DNA of 20,049 bases from Planctomycetota bacterium (GTDB lineage: Bacteria > Planctomycetota > Phycisphaerae > Sedimentisphaerales > Anaerobacaceae): NCBI GenBank assembly GCA_003644295.1, contig QNBZ01000002.1, forward strand, positions 1 through 20,049. Direction: 5' to 3'. Positions 15,549 to 20,049 of this stretch are shown one piece after another. Every line of letters starts with the position of its first letter. Position 1 is the stretch's first letter. Position numbers and translations under genes: made by a program. The notes beneath the pieces were generated by a model. That model did no database searches, had not been told where the DNA came from, and saw only the letters and a list, made by a program, of their open reading frames with translations.

Positions 15549-18002
15549 TTGAAACTTCCCTTATTAACTCACAAACAACAGCAAGCTTCCGTGCTATACT
15601 TTAACGACCGGGCATTCCAACATAACGGGAAAAGTTATTTCGTCCTGAGCGGTGAGATGCATTACTTTCGTATTGATGCCGATCTGTGGTCTAAGCACCT
15701 GGAACTTATGAAGAAAGCCGGTTTAAACACCGTTTCCTCATACGTACCATGGTCCCTTCACGAACAGATTGAAGGCAAAGCCGACTTTCAGGGCAAGTAT
15801 GCACCGAACCTCAACCTTGAACATTTTATCAATCTCTGTAAGGAAATGGGATTAAATCTAATCCTCAAGCCCGGCCCATACATTCTCGCGGAACTGGCCA
15901 TGCACGGAATTCCGCGTTGGTTCTTCAAAAATTACGCCAACGCTTTGGCCTGTGACGCCAACGGTAAACCATATCCTATCAAGTACACCTGCTTAACTCA
16001 CCCTGATTACAAACGCAAGGCCATGCAATGGTACGATACCGTAATGCCTCTCATCGCTGTAAATCAGGCCTCTAATGGCGGACCAATTATAATGATGCAG
16101 GTCTGTAACGAAGTCGGCTTATTCCAGTGGCTCAGCGGCTGCGGCGACTACAGCCCGGCATCCATACGGGCATATCAGAACTACCTGCACACTGTTTACG
16201 GTAATATCAGCATATTGAACAAACACTACGGAACAGATTACACGGATTTCAATCAAATCAACGCTCCATCAGGCAAAGTTGCTTCCAGAGCAGACCACCT
16301 GGCATATCATGACTGGGAAAGTTTTCATCGAAACTTTTATGCCGAATACATCGGCTGGCTTATCCAGGAAATTCGTCAGCGCAAAGTTGATGTGCCTCTC
16401 TTCCACAATGTACCGGGGTGGGTCTTCGGCAGAGGCAAAAACACGCCCGTTTGTCTGTCGATGTATCATGAATTATCACGACTCTATCCGGATATTCTGC
16501 TCGGCATTGATCACATCCCTGAAAACCCTTCGTACCGCAACTTCCACGATGACAGGATTATTAACGCGTTTACGAAAGCTGCGCAGGGCAATCGAGGCCC
16601 AATATATATAGCCGAATTACAAGCCGGCACCCGTGAGGCAAATGTTCGCGTTTATCCAAACGAAATGGAGTTGTTCTATAAAGCTTGTTTGGCAAATGGT
16701 GTTGTTGCCATGAATTATTATATGTTTAGCCAAGGACAAAATCCGCCCGGATGGGGCATTTACGATTCGTTATTCTATCTGCAAACACCACTCAACGTCC
16801 AGGGTGAGCCCGGAGACAGCTACCATGTAATACAATATCTCGGCAAACTCATCGAGACACACGGTAAAAGACTTTGCGATAGCCGGAGTAAAGCTTTGCA
16901 GGCCCTGGCGTTCTACCCACCATATTATTATCGTGAATTTACCCATCCGTTATTTACTGGCGAAAGCATTGATGACCGTTCGCATATTCAGTGCCGACTT
17001 GATACGCGCATGGTTACAGATGAATTACTTTTTGACGGCGTTGGTAAACTTCTCGCTATGGACAACCAGGAATATGACGCTGTTGATATTACAAACACCA
17101 ACAAGGAGCAGCTTGATTGTTACAAACAGATATGGGTAGCTTCCACAGAACAGATGGACGCGGAATCTCAGCAGCTATTGCTGGACTACGTCCATCGCGG
17201 CGGCCATTTAATATGTTTTCCAACCCTGCCAAAGTTGGATCTTAACGCCGAACCATGTGCTATATTAGCTAAAGGTCTCGGAGTAAGTACAGATCGGGTA
17301 TTCGACGACTTTGACACAATGATACAATGGGCCGAAACTGGAGACGAGATACACACTATAAACTATATTGAGACTTTCAAAGCTGAAAATGCTCATGTTA
17401 TTGCACACACACGTAATAAAAAACCCTGTAGTGTAAAAGTCAATTTTGGAAAAGGTTCAGCTGTGGTCTTAGGCACAGGTTTTGTCTACCAGGCCGCCGC
17501 TCACAAAAAGGCATGGCAAAAACTTAGTATCGATGAAAATTTTCGAGGGCCAGTCATTTGTAACAATCCGCTGATTATCACACGGCTGCGCCTGCACGAG
17601 CAGGAGGGTGGATATTTTTTCATGCTCAACTATCACAATCAACCACTACAGGGCAAAATAACATTTCAGAACTATACCCTGCCAGACAATGATGGGCAGT
17701 TCTATCTCCCGCCATCCAGCGGCCTGGTTCTGCCATTCAACCTGCCTCTGTCCGGTGATTGCACGCTGGTAAATACAACTTCGGAAATATCAAATATACA
17801 AAAATCCAGCAAAAGCACCGCTATCAAAGTCGCCGGACATAAAAAAACGCCTGGACAAACAACGCTTCGTACAGACCGGATTATAAAAAATGTGACATTA
17901 AGAGACAAACCGGTGTTATTCAGACAAACTGAGGAAAATACAATCATATATTACACCCATTCATACAAGCCCGACACACTTAGAATCGACTTTTCAGAAT
18001 AA
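15549..18002 (+). CDS. GH35-like beta-glycosidase or transglycosylase with GATase-like domain
   Basis: The product is 817 residues from a TTG codon with AGGAG 6 bases upstream. No signal peptide is seen, so it is cytoplasmic. Residues about 17-400 are a GH35-type TIM barrel: FVLSGEMHYFRIDADLWSKH, GLNTVSSYVPWSLHE, LNLILKPGPYILAEL, then IIMMQVCNEVG (180-190) with Glu188 as the acid/base and PIYIAELQAG (351-360) with Glu356 as the likely nucleophile. Canonical GH35 enzymes have ENEYG at the first site; here it is CNEVG. Residues about 500-600 resemble the GATase-like trimerisation domain of GH42 (YKQIWVASTEQMDAESQQLL, YVHRGGHLICFP), and the C-terminus is beta-rich. GH35 is best known for beta-galactosidases, but a GH35 protein of Ignavibacterium album has been reported, as I recall, to act on beta-1,2-glucosidic linkages. 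The locus makes a role on sophoro-oligosaccharides plausible. The gene follows the first by 16 bases. Confidence 0.85.
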   Translation: MKLPLLTHKQQQASVLYFNDRAFQHNGKSYFVLSGEMHYFRIDADLWSKHLELMKKAGLNTVSSYVPWSLHEQIEGKADFQGKYAPNLNLEHFINLCKEMGLNLILKPGPYILAELAMHGIPRWFFKNYANALACDANGKPYPIKYTCLTHPDYKRKAMQWYDTVMPLIAVNQASNGGPIIMMQVCNEVGLFQWLSGCGDYSPASIRAYQNYLHTVYGNISILNKHYGTDYTDFNQINAPSGKVASRADHLAYHDWESFHRNFYAEYIGWLIQEIRQRKVDVPLFHNVPGWVFGRGKNTPVCLSMYHELSRLYPDILLGIDHIPENPSYRNFHDDRIINAFTKAAQGNRGPIYIAELQAGTREANVRVYPNEMELFYKACLANGVVAMNYYMFSQGQNPPGWGIYDSLFYLQTPLNVQGEPGDSYHVIQYLGKLIETHGKRLCDSRSKALQALAFYPPYYYREFTHPLFTGESIDDRSHIQCRLDTRMVTDELLFDGVGKLLAMDNQEYDAVDITNTNKEQLDCYKQIWVASTEQMDAESQQLLLDYVHRGGHLICFPTLPKLDLNAEPCAILAKGLGVSTDRVFDDFDTMIQWAETGDEIHTINYIETFKAENAHVIAHTRNKKPCSVKVNFGKGSAVVLGTGFVYQAAAHKKAWQKLSIDENFRGPVICNNPLIITRLRLHEQEGGYFFMLNYHNQPLQGKITFQNYTLPDNDGQFYLPPSSGLVLPFNLPLSGDCTLVNTTSEISNIQKSSKSTAIKVAGHKKTPGQTTLRTDRIIKNVTLRDKPVLFRQTEENTIIYYTHSYKPDTLRIDFSE

Positions 18003-18034
18003 ATTGTACTTTTAAAAATATCGGAGATAGTATT

Positions 18035-19810
18035 ATGAAAAAAAATGATTTTCTTATTTGTGGTTTGATTATGATATTTTCTTGTGGAATCACGTTCGGA
18101 AAAAATAATGCTATATGCACAAAACAAGATGAATTGTATCTGCGCAAAATACTTCAACAGACATGGGCTTATCTGGATGCCCACCTTGCAAAAGAAACCG
18201 GCTTTCCAACTGATTCACAAAAAGCAGGCGGCACTACAAACACAACAAATATCGGATTATACCTTGCCGCTATCGGTCCAGCCGAGAAATTAGGTTTTAT
18301 TACAAGGAAAGATGCACTACAACGCATAGATAGGATAATCACATCACTTGAAAAAATCGAATCACGTAATGGCTTCTTACACAACTGGATTGATGTAAGC
18401 GGTAAGACAGAAATGCCTGACGGCGTTCTGGCTGTATCAGATTTCAACAAGCTCGTTACTGGCCTGATACTTGTTCGTCAATTTTTTCCTGAAATAGCGC
18501 ATAAGGCATCGCCATTGATTGAGCGAGTGAAATGGGGCAGATTATATGATACCGCCAGCGGCAAAACGTATTGGGGTTATAACGCAAAAAGCGATACGCC
18601 TGTAGGCCTGGGAAATTTCTGGCTGGCTTCCGATTGTCGGCTGGTCGCGTTTTATATGATAGCAAGCGGGGCCGCTCCTGCTGAACTTTGGGATAGATTA
18701 ACTCGTAACAAAATACACGCTGACGGGCTCACCTTCTACGAGCCGGGCTATCGCTTTGGCGGACTTTTCATGGCGGCTATGGATGCGATATTCTTAAACG
18801 AGCTTGCAACAGAAATGGGAAGTTCAATCGCAGACCTCGCCTGGCATCAGATTCGAGAATCCAAACATCGTGGACTTAAAGTATGGGGATGGTCCAATTG
18901 TAATATACCCGGCAACGGTTATACAGAAGGAGGGTTCTTACCGTGGTGGGTCGTAACACCACACGCTTCGGCACTGGTGATAGAATACTACCCACGTCAT
19001 GTGATAGCAAACTTACGCAACCTTGATGCTATGGGATTGCGCAAACCTTTGACTGCCGGAGGCAAACATTACGGCTTCCGTGATTCTGTTGACCTGAGGA
19101 CAGGAAAAGTAGATGACAGGTATCTGGCCCTGGATCAGGCGATGCTGTTTTTGTCCTTAACCAATTTTCTGGAACAAGCTATGGTGCGCAAGTATTTCGC
19201 AAATGACCCGTTAGTTAAAAACGGAATTAAATTATTGGGTTCACGCCTTGAACAAGACAATAATCTTTTGGAAAAATGGGCGAAACGAGATGCCTCTGAA
19301 CCGAAACTTTTGTCTATTAAAAAGCCTTCAAGAAAAAACATAGTTTTGAATATGAAACATCCTATCGGACTTACCTTAAATACGAATGTTCCCAAAAGCA
19401 GCAAAACTAATTCAGAATTTACATCCGAAGGCTTAGTTATCGATTTTGTTTTAGATGAGCAGCACAGTGAAATAAATACAGACATTACATTTCCGCCAAT
19501 AGACCTGAGAAATTTTGATAGCATTCAAGTTGACTGTTGTGGCCAATCGAAGGGGGATTTTGGTGGAATCAGGCTTTATTTGTATGATGACCAAGGGCAA
19601 TCACAATATACATATATAGATGGCATAAAACCTGAATTACGGGAGTTCAATATTCCGGAATCATCGGTGTTTGGTATGTTAGCTAAGCCATACGCAGTAA
19701 ATAAATTAACCATAAAACTGTGGGCAACGCCATGGTACTATACACAGCAGTATACCAAAGCAAAATCAGGCAGACTAATCATTGAAAGAATCACTTTTAG
19801 ACGGAAATAA
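18035..19810 (+). CDS. Secreted glycoamylase/DUF3131-like protein with C-terminal beta-sandwich
   Basis: The product is 591 residues. GGAG precedes the ATG at 18035, and residues 1-22 are a signal peptide (ending GITFG). Residues about 30-395 form an alpha/alpha domain with TNTTNIGLYLAAIGPAEKLG (68-87), NGFLHNWIDVSG (112-123), VSDFNKLVTGLILV, a GGFLPWWVVTPHAS stretch (299-312) and YLALDQAMLFLSLTNF (363-378). These are the landmarks of the DUF3131/glycoamylase group, also seen in GH144 enzymes and in the middle part of cyclic beta-1,2-glucan synthases. It is clearly divergent from the GH144-like protein of the other operon, so I treat it as a related but separate family. Residues about 440-591 are a beta-sandwich similar in style to the N-terminal domain of the first gene of this operon and may bind glycan. 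The gene starts 32 bases after the GH35-like gene. It is probably an extracellular glucan-active enzyme, with the reaction unknown. Confidence 0.82.
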   Translation: MKKNDFLICGLIMIFSCGITFGKNNAICTKQDELYLRKILQQTWAYLDAHLAKETGFPTDSQKAGGTTNTTNIGLYLAAIGPAEKLGFITRKDALQRIDRIITSLEKIESRNGFLHNWIDVSGKTEMPDGVLAVSDFNKLVTGLILVRQFFPEIAHKASPLIERVKWGRLYDTASGKTYWGYNAKSDTPVGLGNFWLASDCRLVAFYMIASGAAPAELWDRLTRNKIHADGLTFYEPGYRFGGLFMAAMDAIFLNELATEMGSSIADLAWHQIRESKHRGLKVWGWSNCNIPGNGYTEGGFLPWWVVTPHASALVIEYYPRHVIANLRNLDAMGLRKPLTAGGKHYGFRDSVDLRTGKVDDRYLALDQAMLFLSLTNFLEQAMVRKYFANDPLVKNGIKLLGSRLEQDNNLLEKWAKRDASEPKLLSIKKPSRKNIVLNMKHPIGLTLNTNVPKSSKTNSEFTSEGLVIDFVLDEQHSEINTDITFPPIDLRNFDSIQVDCCGQSKGDFGGIRLYLYDDQGQSQYTYIDGIKPELREFNIPESSVFGMLAKPYAVNKLTIKLWATPWYYTQQYTKAKSGRLIIERITFRRK

Positions 19811-19859
19811 TTGAGGTGCCAAACAGATGATTTAGTTTACCATGCAAGGATTTCGGTAG

Positions 19860-20049
19860 GATTCGGCCAGTAGATCAAGTGTCCATGTCAACTTCCAGGG
19901 ATATTGTCTGTGGTGGAGATTTGAGTTTTTCAAACGTGCCTCCTTCAAGCCGTTTGCGCCATATGCAAAAACCGGTTCTATCACAGAACAGTATTTTGCA
20001 TTTATCACCAAGCTTATTGAAGAATACAAACAAATGTCCGCTGAACGGA
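19860..20049 (+). other. Start-less open frame running off the right edge; possible gene remnant
   Basis: After a TAG at 19857-19859 this frame stays open for 63 codons to the window end. It reads protein-like, for example GYCLWWRFEFFKRASFKPF and TEQYFAFITKLIEEYKQM. No ATG, GTG or TTG with a ribosome site opens it; the first in-frame ATG is in the last few codons. It may be the decayed or frameshifted 5' part of a gene that continues to the right, or a non-coding stretch. I do not recognise the family. A second overlapping frame from the ATG at 19885 is also open to the edge but reads less like a protein. Confidence 0.25.

Noticed and set aside
1..20049. CRISPR arrays, tRNA or rRNA genes, insertion sequences, integrases or attachment sites
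   Set aside because: No repeat-spacer pattern, RNA-gene landmarks, transposase motifs or long terminal repeats were seen anywhere in the window.

Overview
The window looks like chromosomal DNA of a Planctomycetota-type bacterium, probably from the Phycisphaerae side of the phylum. Four things point there: a secreted protein with a C-terminal PEP-CTERM (exosortase) sorting tail; a large secreted protein that starts with a jelly-roll-like domain and continues into Fn3-like and PKD-like modules; a XylR-type regulator (periplasmic-binding-like domain fused to an AraC domain); and a dense sugar-degradation locus without any SusC/SusD pair. This placement is inference. No rRNA, tRNA, CRISPR array or insertion sequence was seen.

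Layout. Positions 1-2424 hold two leftward genes for secreted proteins: a multidomain protein cut by the left edge, and a 333-residue PEP-CTERM protein built from two copies of one domain. Positions 2425-3088 are a gene-free, AT-rich leader or intergenic region. It carries a 24-bp imperfect palindrome, a hairpin and an 11-bp direct repeat with exactly 21-bp periodicity, next to the XylR-type regulator gene. Positions 3089-11603 are a compact leftward operon in the order lacI-type regulator, GH144-like endo-beta-1,2-glucanase, GH94 phosphorylase of the 1,2-beta-oligoglucan phosphorylase size class, GPH sugar:cation symporter and XylR/AraC-type regulator. Positions 11604-12046 are a divergent control region with a promoter for each side and LacI-type operator candidates. 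Positions 12047-19810 are a rightward operon of three genes: a large secreted protein with discoidin domains and an unclassified alpha/alpha-barrel glycosidase-like domain, a GH35-like enzyme with a GATase-like domain, and a second, divergent secreted glycoamylase-like protein with a C-terminal beta-sandwich. The last 190 bases hold an open frame without a start.

How the genes may work together (inference). GH144 and the roughly 1100-residue GH94 class are the two best-known bacterial activities on beta-1,2-glucan, so the divergent pair of operons reads as a beta-1,2-glucan utilisation locus. Secreted enzymes would cut the polymer into sophoro-oligosaccharides. The GPH symporter would import them, and the cytoplasmic GH94 enzyme would phosphorolyse them to glucose 1-phosphate. 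The GH35-like protein would hydrolyse or rearrange the oligosaccharides inside the cell. Two sugar-sensing regulators bracket the leftward operon. The most novel parts are the 1161-residue discoidin/alpha-barrel protein and the 591-residue glycoamylase-like protein, which may be undescribed glucan-active enzymes.
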